A DNA stretch of 64,000 nt from Blastomussa wellsi (taxonomy: Eukaryota; Cnidaria; Anthozoa; Scleractinia; Plerogyridae). Positions 45,112 to 56,514 of the stretch are shown here, one piece after another. The notes beneath the pieces were generated by a model. That model was not told the origin of the DNA. It did no database searches and saw only the letters and a program-made list of their open reading frames with translations. Made by a program: the position numbers and the translations under genes. The stretch is taken from assembly GCA_947652115.1 (NCBI GenBank), contig OX393569.1, positions 10,664,820 to 10,728,819 of the forward strand, given 5' to 3'. Positions within the stretch are counted from its first letter, which is position 1. Every line of letters starts with the position of its first letter.

Positions 45112-45272
45112 CTAGAAGATGGGTATCCATGTTCTATAAGAAAATAATGCCCGCTTGAGGTCTAGAAAAGCTGCTAGTGGATGGCCGAGCCGTTAGGCGA
45201 GGGCATTCAGCTGTTGTTCTAGACCAAAAGGGCATTATTTTCTTATAGGACATTGGGAAACCCACCTTCTAG
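45112..45272. repeat. Hairpin MITE just after exon 4
   Basis: Arms of about 62 bases (ctagaagatgggtatcc..., ctataagaaaataatgccc) pair with the right half ending ggtttcccaccttctag-like (cccaccttctag, 45261-45272). It starts 16 bases after the exon 4 donor. Confidence 0.7.
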
Positions 45273-45480
45273 CTGATTTAGAATATAGCATTAAAAAATC
45301 CTAAAAACCCAGCGAATTTACGCGCGCGGGCGGCCTCCTTGTTCGTATTTCTGGCACTCAAATCAGGCCATTTTAAGATATGCATAATTTGCCGTGATAA
45401 TGAAATGGTATTACCATGATGACGATGACGACGACCACGTGATGATGATGATGATGACTATTTTTATTTTCTGTTTACAG

Positions 45481-47580
45481 GGAAAGCCAGGCCCGACTTA
45501 GAAGCTGTAAAGAGTAAAGTTAAAGATCTTGAAGACGAAAAGCTTGAATTGAAGGAGAAAATACAAGGTATGGAACACCGGCTAGCCGTTTTACCACTCT
45601 TAGAAAAGGAAAAACTTCATTTACAAAAGCAGTTGAACGAACTTGTCCAGGAAAACGAGGAAAGGGCAGCTGAACTACAGTCTTCAAATTTGGACTCTGA
45701 AAGGCAAAGGGAAGAAAAAAATAAACTCCAGATTAAACACGAGGAACTGATAATAGCCCTAGCAAACACCCAAAAAGAGCGTGAAGAGCTTAAAAACCAA
45801 AACCACTCGCTCGAGGAATCGAAATCTACTCTGGTGCGAGAAAACGAAGAAAAAAGGCAATCAATAACAAAGTACCTCGAGGACATCGAAAATTTAACAG
45901 CTTCGAATACGGCGTTGGTATTGCAAGAAAATCGATCAAGGAGTATGATTTCAACACTTTTGCAAGGTTTGCAATCGTTAAAAGATTCTGTTGTACAGTT
46001 GAAAGACGAAAACAAATGTTTACACACGCAAATTATCGAGAATGGAAGCGAACTTGTTGGAAGAATGAGAAACTGCGTAAATGGTTTGGAAAAGGTTATC
46101 GAGCAGACTGGCAAATTGCCAAACGGTGTCGAAAAGCTTGATAAAGAAACGGAGTACGACGAGTTGCAGTCAGTGCTCTTACAGGAACTTGAAGAAAACA
46201 AACACTCGTTGGAACGTTTAAAAAGAATAGATGAACTTGAAAACATAAAAGAAACCAATGGATTGTCTACAACTGCAAACTTCGCGAATCAACAAAATAC
46301 GCCCGCTGTATGTTTGGGATGTACTCGCCTTGAAGAGCAGTTATTATCTTTAAAATCCAATTTGGACTCGTTAAAGACTTCTTTGCAGAAATCAGAAAAC
46401 GATCGAGATGAAGTTGTCGAGGAAAGGAACGAGTTGAGACGCGAAGCAAAGTATCTCAAGTATGTCCTTTCTTACCGCGAAAATGTACAGAGTTTACAAA
46501 TATCAAACAAACAGAGCAAAGAACTGGAGAAAATGGAGTCTAACCTTGTAGAAGCAGAAAAAAAAGTAATTGATTTGGAAGACGAAGTTGGAAGACTTCA
46601 CGAAGAAAAGCAAACTCTGTTGCTCAGCATTTTGAACCTTCATGCTGGTCACGACGTGGACGATGTCAAAGAAGAAGACGAAGAAGAGGAAGAAGAAAAT
46701 TTAGTGAGCGAAGAGTCTGAAACTAATGATGAAAATCAAGATAAAGGAAGCATCAGTGAAGATTCTCGCACTCCCGATTCCATTTCTCGCAGAGAACAAC
46801 TCAAGTTTCGGTTTCAGTTGTCCTTGTCCGAATCGGATTACAGTTATAGTTCAGAACAACGAACAGAAGGTGAAGAAGAAAGCGAGAGTGAAGAAGAAAA
46901 GATGGAGAGAGGGATCACCGTCCAAACTGGATTGCATGTAAAGAAAATTAAAACTGAGAACAAACAGCTCAAATCGCGATTGATTGAAGCCACTGAAGAG
47001 AAAGAGGAGTTGTTATCGAGCCTTGATAAATTGTGTGAAGAGTTTGATTTGCTCAAGGCAAACTTTGATAAACTCGAAGAGGAGCATGCTGTGTTGTCCA
47101 AAAGATCAAAGCATGATAAAGAAACCTTGCAGGCCCGGCTTCAGGAGACTGAAATCGATAGACAAAATACGAAGGATTCCCTAAGGCAAGTTCAAGACGA
47201 GAAGCTTGCGCTATTGAAATGTCTTGAGATGAGAAACCCTGAACCAATGGCATCGGTATCTCCACTGCCACAGTTAGATCTTGACCAGATTATTGAGCGT
47301 GCGCAGTCGTTCACACGAGAGGAAAACAAATCGAATGAACCAACATCAAACGAGGAAGATTCTGAGGCTTCGTCGTCATCAGACGTTGAAAGTGAGCAGA
47401 AAAGCCAACTCCAGCTTAATGACAAGGCATTGCAACAAACAACTCCAGATAATCATGTCGGACTGGAAGTGACGTCATCAGCAGCTGAGGATAGAGACCT
47501 CGCAAGTCTAGTAGCATCTATTGAAAACGACCTTGGAAAACTTAAGGAACGCCTGAACAAAAGGGCCAGTGATACGTCTG
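45481..47580 (+). CDS. Coiled-coil gene, exon 5 (main coiled coil)
   Basis: 2100 bases starting right after ctgtttacag and ending at gtaagt (47581), coding about 700 residues. From residue 509 on it is almost continuous heptad-repeat helix rich in Leu, Glu and Lys (LEDEKLELKEKIQ, LLEKEKLHLQKQLN, LRREAKYLKYVL). A very acidic segment (EEDEEEEEENLVSEESE, residue about 905) and Ser-rich acidic SLSESDYSYSSEQ interrupt it, then helix resumes (KIKTENKQLKSRLIEA, LCEEFDLLKANFDKLEEEH) and a second acidic Ser patch (SEASSSSDVESE) follows. The overall plan suggests a cytoskeletal or scaffold protein. No motor, CH or kinase domain is present. Confidence 0.85.
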
Positions 47581-47883
47581 GTAAGTCACAAAGCATAAAC
47601 TTTTAAGCTATAGACTGAAAACTTCCTCTATTAATTGACGCGTGTTTGCTGTTGTCCTATTCATCGTCCGCCATCTTGATTTTTTGGTTGAATTCAAAAT
47701 TGTGGGGGAGCTTATGTCCTTTTTAGCGCGCCTTTGTGTTTAAACATTGCAGGCGAGAATTGCGCAGTATGGACTGAAAATCATATTGTTAAACAACAAA
47801 GGTCAAACCTTTACAAAAAAGCAATTCTAAAATACCTGCAGACGCAGAAATTGTGTACATTCGCAGGCTTACTGTAACAATGA
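47581..47883. other. Intron 5, left flank
   Basis: Plain intron sequence with no feature; the Penelope fragments begin at about 47884. Confidence 0.5.
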
Positions 47884-48790
47884 ATAGAGGGGGTAAGTTT
47901 TAAAGAAACTGTGGTGCTGCATCGGTGGGAAGTATAACAATATAATTTGGTTTTATCAACTGGGTTGATAATGTGAATTGGCCATCATAAAGAGATTCGA
48001 AAGCTGACGTTTCGAGCGTTAGCCCTTCGTCGGAGCGAATCGAGGAATTGTGGGTCGTGTGTGTTTTTATATACAGAAAGATGGAGCTTCGCTATTGGCT
48101 GGTGCCTGGTAACGTGAAAAACAACAGAATATAATTAGTTGAATGAAGAGCGTTCGTTGATACCGTGAGGATTAAGAGTGCCGATTTGAAAAATAAATTT
48201 TTGTTCCAGAGTTTTGCGGTTTTCCGTGCTTCCTTGATGAAGGGAAAGACCGCAGACTGCCATATGTTGCTTTGAATGATTGGGGAGATTAAAGTGTCTC
48301 GCGACCGGTTTAGATGCATTTTTGCCGTTCCGGGTTGATCACTTGTTTGGAATGCACCTCTGACTAAAAAGTTACATATGTTTTTGTCGCGTTTGAATGG
48401 AATTGATGGAGGTTGCGAAAAGATTCTACCAGTATCGGGATCACTTTGAAGTAATTTAAAGTTTTTTAGAATAATGCCGGATTTTACTGCGTGGTTGTGA
48501 GGGTGAAATGTGAGGGTGAATGGAATTCTATCGTTTTCTCTAAGTAACAATTGTAGTGCTGACTGTCGATCAATTTGTTGGGCGCGATGATGGCCCGCTT
48601 GAACAAGAGAAGCAGGATAGCCGCGTTTGTCGAAGGAATTGCACATTTCCTCTGATTTTAAGGAAAAATCAGAGTCGTCGCTACAAAAACGGCGACGTCT
48701 AAGAAACTGAGAATAAGGAATGGAATTCTTGACATGTGAAGATGAATCCAACAAATGACTATGAGAATTTGTGGGTTTGTAGTGCACGCC
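47884..48790 (-). mobile_element. Penelope-like element fragment (copy 2)
   Basis: The - strand reads LHYKPTNSHSHLLDSSSHVK, RAGHHRAQQIDRQSALQ-like, RIPFTLTFHPHNHAVKSG, DPDTGRIFSQPPSIPFKRDK, the region that follows the reverse transcriptase in Penelope-like elements. After SDQPGT it jumps, through an internal deletion, to the C-terminal RHFNLPNHSKQHM part in another frame, so the Cys-rich linker and catalytic GIY-YIG are missing. The 3' tail ends near 47884, matching copy 1. Dead copy. Confidence 0.75.
47994..48041 (-). ncRNA. Hammerhead-like ribozyme motif (copy 2)
   Basis: On the - strand the order is: outer stem gattcgct, core CCGACGA, stem II GGGC with loop TAAC and GCTC, core GAAA, a two-base stem III (AC/GT) and the cleavage triplet GTC, then the closing agc..cgaatc of stem I. 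All parts of a hammerhead are in place; the only core change is C for U at the second position of CUGANGA. Hammerheads of this minimal stem III type are known in Penelope terminal repeats. Confidence 0.55.
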
Positions 48791-49408
48791 GGTGCATCAT
48801 CGGGCGCAACAAATTGATCGACAGTCGGCACTACAAACGTCACAGAGAGAAAACGGCGATAGTATTCCATTCACCCTCACAACCACGCATCCATCATCAT
48901 CCATCATCATCCATCATAAAATCCATCATTCTAAAACAACTTAAATTACTTCAAAATGATCCTGATACTGGTAGAATCTTTTCGCAACCTCCATTAAATT
49001 CATTCAAACGCGACAAAAACATAGGTAACGTTTTAGTCAGAAGTACATTCCAAACAAGTGATCAACCCGGAACTTTTAAATGCGCTCGCGCACGATGCAA
49101 AACATGTCCTTTCATTCGCAACGTTGATAAAATATCGGGACCCAAGCGATCCATGAAGATCACTGATCATTTCACCTGTACCTCAGCCAATGTCAAATCG
49201 GCACTCTTAACCCTCACGGTATCAACGAAGGCTTTTCATTCAACTAATTGGCACCAACCAACAGCGTAGCTCCATCTTTCTATATATAATTCCTCGATTC
49301 GCTCCGACGAAGGGCCAACGCTCGAAACGTTAGCTTTCGAATCTCTTTACGGTGGCCAATTCACATTATCAACCCAGTTGATAAAGCCAGATTATCTTAT
49401 TGTAACAA
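48791..49408 (+). mobile_element. Penelope-like element fragment (copy 3)
   Basis: Head-to-head with copy 2, starting catcatcgggcgcaacaaat. The + strand reads RIFSQPPLNSFKRDKN, RSTFQTSDQPGTFKCARARC, CPFIRNVDKISGPKRSMKI and HFTCTSANV, which includes the Cys motif before the endonuclease. Then it jumps to QIGTLNPHGINEGFSFN, so the whole GIY-YIG domain is deleted. The 3' tail runs to about 49408, only 15 bases before the exon 6 acceptor. It has lost the last part of the tail present in copies 1 and 2. Confidence 0.75.
49296..49343 (+). ncRNA. Hammerhead-like ribozyme motif (copy 3)
   Basis: Same layout as copy 2, with stem II GGGC-CAAC-GCTC and GAAA, but the cleavage triplet reads GTT instead of GTC. 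Outer stem gattcg (49296-49301) pairs with cgaatc (49338-49343). Activity would be expected to be weaker. Confidence 0.5.
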
Positions 49409-49423
49409 TGTTTTTATTGACAG

Positions 49424-50319
49424 AAAATGTGCAGGTTGATAACACTGGAAAATGCGTCGAATCCAGGCTCCGGAAACCTCCTCCCGGGGAGCGTATGCTC
49501 AAGCGACAAGCGTCGACTGTAAAGTCGAATCTGGATCGAGTATGCAGAGAGAGACAACACCTGCAAGATGAAGTAGAGTCGCTTCGCCGATACCTTATTA
49601 AACGAAGAGACTCTTCCATTGAAATCAAGAAGAGACGGTCCCATGGGAGCCTCAAAAGGGCCACTGCGGAAGTGGAAAATCACTTGGAAGGAATAAAGAC
49701 CTTACAAGCCTTGCTTGGAAAATCCGACGAACAACTTCGGCAGTCGAATGAAATTATTTCTAGACTGGAAGCGGTCAACGATGAAACTGAAGAGAAACTT
49801 CGAGATGCCGAACTCCTTAAAGAAGATATGCGCCACGCTGTTCAGATCGCAAATAATTTTGCCATGGAAGAGCAAGAGAAAGCAGAAAAGTTGATGTTCC
49901 ATAATCAAGAGTTGTTGAAAACAATTGAAATGCTTAACAGTACGCGTCCTTCGGCTGATGAAAAGGACGACTCTCCGACAGAAAAGCCAACAGGGAAAGA
50001 CAAATCTAAATTACAGTTGACAGAAGCTAAAGGTTTCAGCCGCAGTATCAGCGAAGACGATGGATTGTATGCAGATGACGAGAGTACTTTCACAACAGAG
50101 GGTGAATCTGATTTCTATTCTTCCCGACACTCCAGTATCGCAAGTGAATCGGATTTCGTCAGAAGCCCCACACCATATGAAGACAATCTCGACAGCTTGA
50201 ATACTCATCCTCCTGCGGAAAGTTCAACTGGGAATGTAGAAACCGAGACTGAAGGTGCGGCGAGTCATCATAGCTCTACAGCAGATACTTCAGATATGAC
50301 TGACGATGACACGCAATAA
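49424..50319 (+). CDS. Coiled-coil gene, exon 6 (last)
   Basis: 896 bases from tttattgacag to the TAA at 50317. It joins exon 5 in phase 1 and encodes residues about 1209-1506: a basic lead (KPPPGERMLKRQAS), further coiled coil (RERQHLQDEVESLRRYLIKR, QALLGKSDEQLRQSNEI), then RHAVQIANNFAMEEQEKAEK, which resembles the ADLQxAVxIAN-x-EAQEE helix of the SPECC1L/MTCL group. That likeness is weak and no CH domain follows. The tail is acidic and Ser-rich (SISEDDGLYADDEST). An AATAAA overlaps the stop codon (50315-50320) and may act as polyadenylation signal. Joined length 4521 nt is exactly 1507 codons. Confidence 0.8.
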
Positions 50320-51140
50320 ACATTTAACACAGTTTCTATATTCAGTAGTTGATAAGGTAAAGTGTGTATGACAGTTAACGGGTATTCTAAGGGGAAATGC
50401 TGTCCATGCCAACCGAGCCAAAAATTGGCCCTCCTGTTTTCCAGTTGCCCCTCCAAGCTTATTCCAACCATTGGGAGATTTGGAAGCCGTGACTGATGTA
50501 TCATTAAAAAAAATCATAAAATGAGTGAAAGAGGATGATTTAACTGTTAAGTTTAAATGAAGGAATGCTGGTTTTAAGGATTATAGAAAAAGTTTTTTAT
50601 GGAGCCTATCATCATTCTTTGCCGTCTTCTCTATTCGCTTTATTAAACCCTGAAGGGACGGGTTAGAGAAGACGGCTGAGATTAATTAATGTACCTGATG
50701 TCCTGACTCCCGGAACTGGACACCCGTTTGATACAGCTGTTAATGTTATAAGATTTCCAAACTTCTTTCTAGGAATTAAAGTGCTCTTAGAAGTGTAGTC
50801 GATATCCCTGTAGACTAGCTTATTAAAGAAGACAGCCTGCTTTCTGTTTTAAGCATAGAGATTTCTAAAATAATGAAAACAGGAGAAATGATGACTCATC
50901 AAATTTGGTACACAAAATTTAAGAGATGTTTTACAACATAACTTTAAGCACATGCATCATATGACAAATTTCTATGCTTAAAACACACAACTTATTGAGA
51001 AGAACAAATCCTGAAAATTTCAGGTCAGTTGGATAAATCGTTCACGAGATATCTCTTCTTGAAGGCTTAAAACATACGTTATGAGGAAAATGACTTAAAA
51101 GTTCTAATTAAAGAAAAACATTGATTTTCACATTGATTAT
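50320..51140. other. Intergenic stretch
   Basis: 3' flank of the coiled-coil gene. Contains a small hairpin (gccgtcttctct at about 50620 with its inverted copy at about 50666) and no other supported feature. Confidence 0.4.
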
Positions 51141-51145
51141 GTGCC

Positions 51146-53270
51146 TTATTGTTGCTCCTCTGTACATATTCTGCCATAATACGTTTCTAGAATCAGTTTA
51201 GAAGCCTCCTGCATCATAAGTCTCTCCCTCCGCATCTCTGAGAGCTTCTTCTCGACGAGTACGCAGAAGCTGTTTTCCCTGACGGCGTTTCTTTTCTTTC
51301 TCAATTGCTTGCAAATCTGACTTTCTCTTCCTTTTATTGCCAAACTTGTTGATGCTCCACCAGGGATTGAAAGTCTCTCCATTATTCTAAGTCGACTGCT
51401 TGCCGAACCACCTTGACACCATGGTGCTTGTGTTTGGGGCACCGGACCCACACCATTGAGTTTATACACTCATTTCGATTTTGTTGCCCCTAGCACGCAT
51501 CTCCCCAGTAATTTGGAATCACTTAATGTGATAAATGTAGCGCGAAGGACTTCTAGAAAGATCTCTGGTAAGCAGTTATCATCTTTGTACGTTGAAGTAC
51601 CTGATGCTGCATCCTGCTGCCACTTGCACCATGACGACTCTCCTGGAGGACAGAAACGATGTTGTTTAGCTAGATCTCATGACGTAACAGCATGATGAAG
51701 AGTTACAATAGTGTTTTTTTCATGGCATAAACTGCAACATCGACTTCCCTTTCTGTTGGGTTTGCCTTTTTAATGGTGTTCTGGCGAATTGCAAGCCCAT
51801 AATACTTTTGCAGCTGTTTAATTCTTCCCTCCGTCAGTCGCCCACGACCTCCTATTGGTTGACCATCAGCCAGTTTACCCTTGGTTCTAGCTTTGAGGTT
51901 CAGCAAGTGCTTTCCCATTCTTTTCTGAACATGCCCTACACAGTCCAATTTTTCCACAGTTATGTCATAATAAATGTGTTCAACTGAATTGAAAGCTTTG
52001 CTGTCCCCATCACTAATCATCCACTTATACCTCAGGTTGTGGTGTTCAATGGACCTACCCCACAGGACAACAGCTCCTTCAGCTTCCATGGCTGGAGAAC
52101 TACCAGTAAAGTTAATGTCACATTCATGTTCCAACAGCCACTCCTCGAACTCTTCATCAGTGCATTTTCCTTTCTTTAGGGCACATGATTGGCATGATTT
52201 GGACAAGACATGGTAGTCCAAGACTTCTCCAGTGTCTACGGAGATAACGAACACTACACCTGTTAATGAAGTGAATCCTCGCTTTGCCCATGTGCCATCA
52301 AAGCTGACAGCAGCATCAAGGATGTCATTCTCATCTTTGTCCGGGTTTTCGTCCAAGATGTGTTGTCGCAGTCGTTCTGCAGATTTCCTCATCTCTTCCT
52401 TTGCCTCATCTTCTAGTGCTTCTAATACGTTGTCCACTTGTTTATAGTATGCTGTTTTTGTAAGACAAGGCATATTCATGATGCTACAAAATGTAGCAAG
52501 GCCTTCATAGCCACTACCAGTCTCTATGGCATGATACACAGCTCTGCGGTTCATGTCGTATGATGTTCCTCGCTGGGTCACACTGGTGGAAGTTAGCAAT
52601 GGTGTTGACTCATGACAGGTGTTGCACTGCAGAGACAGTTCTGACATCAGTCCCTGTCTTTTAGTTGTATCATCTTCAAGAGTTAAAATTCCTAGACAGA
52701 AAAAATAAGTGTAACTATGCAAAATTTGAAAAATTCCCATGCCATGTAGTTTGACAGGAACATACAACAACAGAAAATATATTGAAGTGTAAAATAACCT
52801 AAACATAACAAATTATGCCTTCTTGGAGTTGGCCCTTCAATCTAAAAGGTCAGTAACTACAGAAAAATAATCCTTATCTGCAAAATTTGGTAAGGACTCT
52901 ATGAGAGCACTACGAAAATTTCTCACCTTCATCACACACGTGGGCACTTGAGACCGCCATGGATAAGTTTTCTAGGTCAATTATTCTGTATCCTTTGCTT
53001 TCCTCGGGTTGGAATGACATATCATCGTCAGAGTTTTCTATGGAGAGGTTTTTGCTTGTGTTCTCCATTTTCTTCCTTGATGAACCAATGGGTTATTTGG
53101 AGGGAGTCCGATTGATTTGATACACGAGATGTGCTTGGTTGTGTTTCGTCAGTTTCGAAATCATCAGCAGGAACGGCTTTCTTTGCTTTTGCTGCATATC
53201 TCTGCATCCCAGAAAATGGTTTTCCTTTCCTTTTCTTTTTGTAGGACGATCTCACTGTCTGTCCGACCAT
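51146..53270 (-). pseudogene. Mutator-type transposase, broken
   Basis: The - strand starts MVGQTVRSSYKKKRKGKPFS at 53270. Exon 1 ends at 52927 (GATGAAG then gtgaga) and a 235-base intron with a ctgtctag acceptor leads to exon 2 at 52691, phase 1 on both sides. Exon 2 is open to 51703 and shows AAVSFDGTWAKRGFTSL (first Asp), SPAMEAEGAVVLW, WMISDGDSKAF (second Asp), GHVQKRMGKHL and GRGRLTEGRIKQLQKYYGLA, the Mutator-like transposase domain. Past 51703 the protein continues only through frame changes and a stop (HRFCPPGESSWCKWQQD, NECINSMVWVRCPKHKHH, SIPGGASTSLA). A frame change also lies in exon 1. Ends of the element were not identified. Confidence 0.75.
52692..52926 (-). other. Intron of the transposase gene
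   Basis: GT-AG intron of 235 bases on the - strand (gtgagaaa ... tttctgtctag). Removing it joins DEG to ILTLEDDTTK in frame. Confidence 0.55.
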
Positions 53271-53534
53271 TGCAAGTAAATTTCACGCTAAAATATCGCT
53301 TCCAAATGACTCTAATCGCTCTCGTTCGTTCCGTATACACAGTATATTTCGATCGATTGAATGCAGCTCGTCGGATTTGACTAGAACGCACTGTGCCAAG
53401 GGAAGGCCGGACGAAAATCGGCAAAACCTCAAAATGACATCATTTCTCCCCAGTCTTCCGAAATATCAAATAGTATAAGTAGGGACTGGAAACGAGTCTG
53501 CGACAGTAGTAGTTTAATATATACCTTAAATATT

Positions 53535-53905
53535 ATAGGAAATTAACGTAAGGTATTGGAAATTAACGCGAAAGAGGTGCTAAAATTTCAAAATGAAAGA
53601 AATTAACGCGACCATACAAAGCCAAGAAGCAGATGTGCATGTTTCTGGCAGTGACGAAGAAGCAGAAATATTGTAAACGATTTACTGTTTTTACACTGTG
53701 AGAAAGAAGTGCGCAAAATAAAAAGCTTCTGTTTCCTTGTTGTCAAAAATGTTTGGAGTGTATCAAAAATTTGGGACAAAAAAATGGAAATTAACGTCGC
53801 GGACATTAACGCTTCACTAAATTAATGGTGCGGAAATTAACGCTCACAAAAATTAACGCGACTTAAAGCGAAGTTTCCAAATTTGCGTTAATTTCCTATA
53901 AGGTA
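53535..53905. mobile_element. MITE with repeated AAATTAACGC motifs
   Basis: The ends tataggaaattaacg and cgttaatttcctata are perfect inverted copies. Between them lie about seven direct or near-direct copies of aaattaacgc(ga). Subterminal motif clusters of this kind usually bind a transposase. About 370 bases, no coding. Confidence 0.65.
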
Positions 53906-56020
53906 TGCGTGTGTGTCTAAAGCTCGTTTTGTGATCGCCCAACGCGATCATAAAAGTTTCAATAAATAAGTTTTATACCTGCACAAATTTAATTAATTTT
54001 TAATTGTCTTTTTTAAAAGTTCAGAGACAAAAACATCAATTTGAAGCGTTTGCGTATATTTATCACCAGTGCACTTGGGCGAATCAGGGGCACCCAACCA
54101 ACAAACTGTGACAACGCATTTTTGCACCCGAATAAATGAAAATATGATATTAAAACATTTGCAGGTGTTTTTGAGTGTTGCTGGGAAAAATTTATCTGTT
54201 CCCTTTTCCAGTATAGCAATTAGAACAAAGAACAAACGCGTGTAAATGGCACTGAAAACTGTTGAAATCCGCTCTTCTCATCAAGACTCAATCCCTCGTT
54301 TCGCAGTTTATTCCGTCGCCTTTTTAAATCAGCCAGAGCAAAAATAGTATTTTTTCTGGGACAACTCCCAGCCAGCCAGCCAGCAACATTAATTTGCACT
54401 GGGGAACAGATAAAACGAGGAACAGACTCGTTGAGTGCCCCTGCGAATGATCGACAGATGAATTTCAACAGCTGTGAGAGCTCACAAATAATTCGCTTAT
54501 CAATAGAAACGATGATTGATCCGACGTATTTTATACCTTATACATTTTATTGCCTTCCTTATACCTTGAACTTATCTTATACCTTATCTTCAAAGCACAA
54601 GTCACGTTCAGGCAAGGGTGTGAAGGATATGCCACGAGACGATATTTATGACAAGCAATACGAGTAGTAGTCGTCAGACTATTTTTTCCTCTTTTCTGGT
54701 ACAAGTGTATCCAAGGGCAGTCAGAAGTCGCTCTCTCTAGCTTGCAAAACAGGTCGCACTTATGTTAAAGTTGAGTACTTAATTGCATTTCACAAGTTTA
54801 CAGAAAAACCAATAGTTATGTTTTGTAGAAATAGGATGAACTCAGCTGCCTAAAGTAAACTGAACACAAGAATTTAGTGGAACGCTTTTTTTGGATGATT
54901 TTAAGACTGGAAATCGAATCCGCTACTTAAGTCCAGCCAACTTTCTACCGATAAATAACTCAGCTGTAAATCCAAGTAACATACTTAACTTTCCTGTAAC
55001 CGGTTGGTTGAAAACAAAAGAAACTTGAAGGCGTGAAAACTCGCCAACGTAGCACAACTTTAATGAGGTTTACCCGAGTCTCAATATCATTCAAGGTTCA
55101 GCTAAACGCATTGATCTTTTTCCATCAAAAGCAAACTTTGCCTCGTTGAAGTGCCAATGAATGACTACGAACTAAAACAAAACTTAAGCTTATTTGAAAG
55201 CCCCCTTAAAAGGAGGAAGAATGGTGTTTTCCTTCTTGCTCAAAGATGACGTCATCCATGAGCTTAGGAGGAACTCGAATGATTCCAATAGCATAATTTT
55301 CTCCTACCCCTCCCCTGCTAAGTATTGGTTTTGTCCTAGACAATTCATCCTACAGGTTTGGCAGGTTTTAAAGGAAAGAAAGACGACATTTTTGTCCGAT
55401 AACGTGGAGTTAATTCATGGCGGTTAACGCGGTTTTTTGTTCAATCCGTGAAGTTGTAAAATGGAAAATTGTTAAGCTAAGCAACAGCAGCTGCGACAAA
55501 TCGACATGGAAAAACTAGAAGGACGTACCATTTTTGTGCGATGTGGCGTAATTATAACGAGCATACCTTCGTGGAGTTGTAAAATTGACACAAGTGTCGA
55601 CAATGGACATTGAAATCTTTAAAGCTAAGATGCTGTAAAGCGACGCTGTCAAGACCGAGGACGAATCGTTTTAAGGAAAATGTCACCCGGAGGAAGAAAC
55701 AATGCAACAGGGAATGAATGCTGTATGATCTGGAAGCCAAGGCAAGCCTCCTCGTTGTGTCGTATTTTTTATTTCCTTTTATAAAAACTATGCTTTTAGA
55801 GCGGGATTATTTCGTTTGGAAAGTCCGAAAATGATTACGTGACAAAGCACATGGTTTTCTGTCTCGAAAGAGCTGCCTTTCGCCATTTTGAGTCATTCGG
55901 GTGTTGTATTTAGAATTGACTTCAATCTGTTTATTCCATATTGGTGATTTATATTATCGGTGCTATGAATGTAGTTTGTACAGAAAAAGCATTATTGTAA
56001 CCATCGACTGGCCGGGGTAA
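53906..56020. other. Non-coding stretch
   Basis: No supported gene. Contains (CCAG)n-like gccagccagccagc at 54370 and a cccccttaaaagggagg-like short hairpin near 55200. Open frames are short and on both strands. Confidence 0.35.
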
Positions 56021-56159
56021 TTTGGAAGGTCAGAAGACTTGTAGTTTCGAAGAAGCTTACGTTGAGTTCCCTTCTCGCTGGGACTTAAATGCCACAATCG
56101 TGGAAAGCGAGATTGGGAGAGAACTGTCAAAAACTTATCAAACAACTGCAGTTACAATT

Positions 56160-56455
56160 TCACAGTTATTAAATCGATGCTCTTATCATCTTCACAACTC
56201 AGTATTAATGGGACCTACAATTCCAACTGTACTGCTTTGGGATTTCAATATTGATCTCATGCAGGCAAATACAGAACAAAAGGCTTAACAAATATCTTAT
56301 AACAGACAAAGGATACACTCCTGTTGATAAACCAGTTTACTACTGACTACCGTACACAGATAAATCATGTTCACACCAACGTACGACAATGTGTACAATC
56401 AGCAGGTACCTTTGAGTCTTACTACGGTGGTCCTAAGCCTGTTTATATTCCCATG
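56160..56455 (+). pseudogene. Endonuclease scrap, Helitron- or LINE-type
   Basis: Reads PTVLLWDFNIDLMQANTEQK and, after a frame change, NKYLITDKGYT, TTDYRTQINHVHTNV and SAGTFESYYGGPKPVYIPM. This is the order of an apurinic-endonuclease C-terminal half (GDFNxD ... D-H ... SDH), with key residues decayed (WDFN for GDFN, GGPK for SDHK). In corals such domains occur in Helitrons and LINEs; the long spacer style makes me favour Helitron. Confidence 0.4.
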
Positions 56456-56514
56456 AGAGCTTTTCAAATATGTCCCTGTATCACATGAGATCATTATATA
56501 TGTATGTAAATTTC

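Noticed and set aside
45617..46258. 213-codon frame on the - strand
   Set aside because: It is the Ser-rich shadow of the Glu/Lys-rich coiled-coil exon 5.
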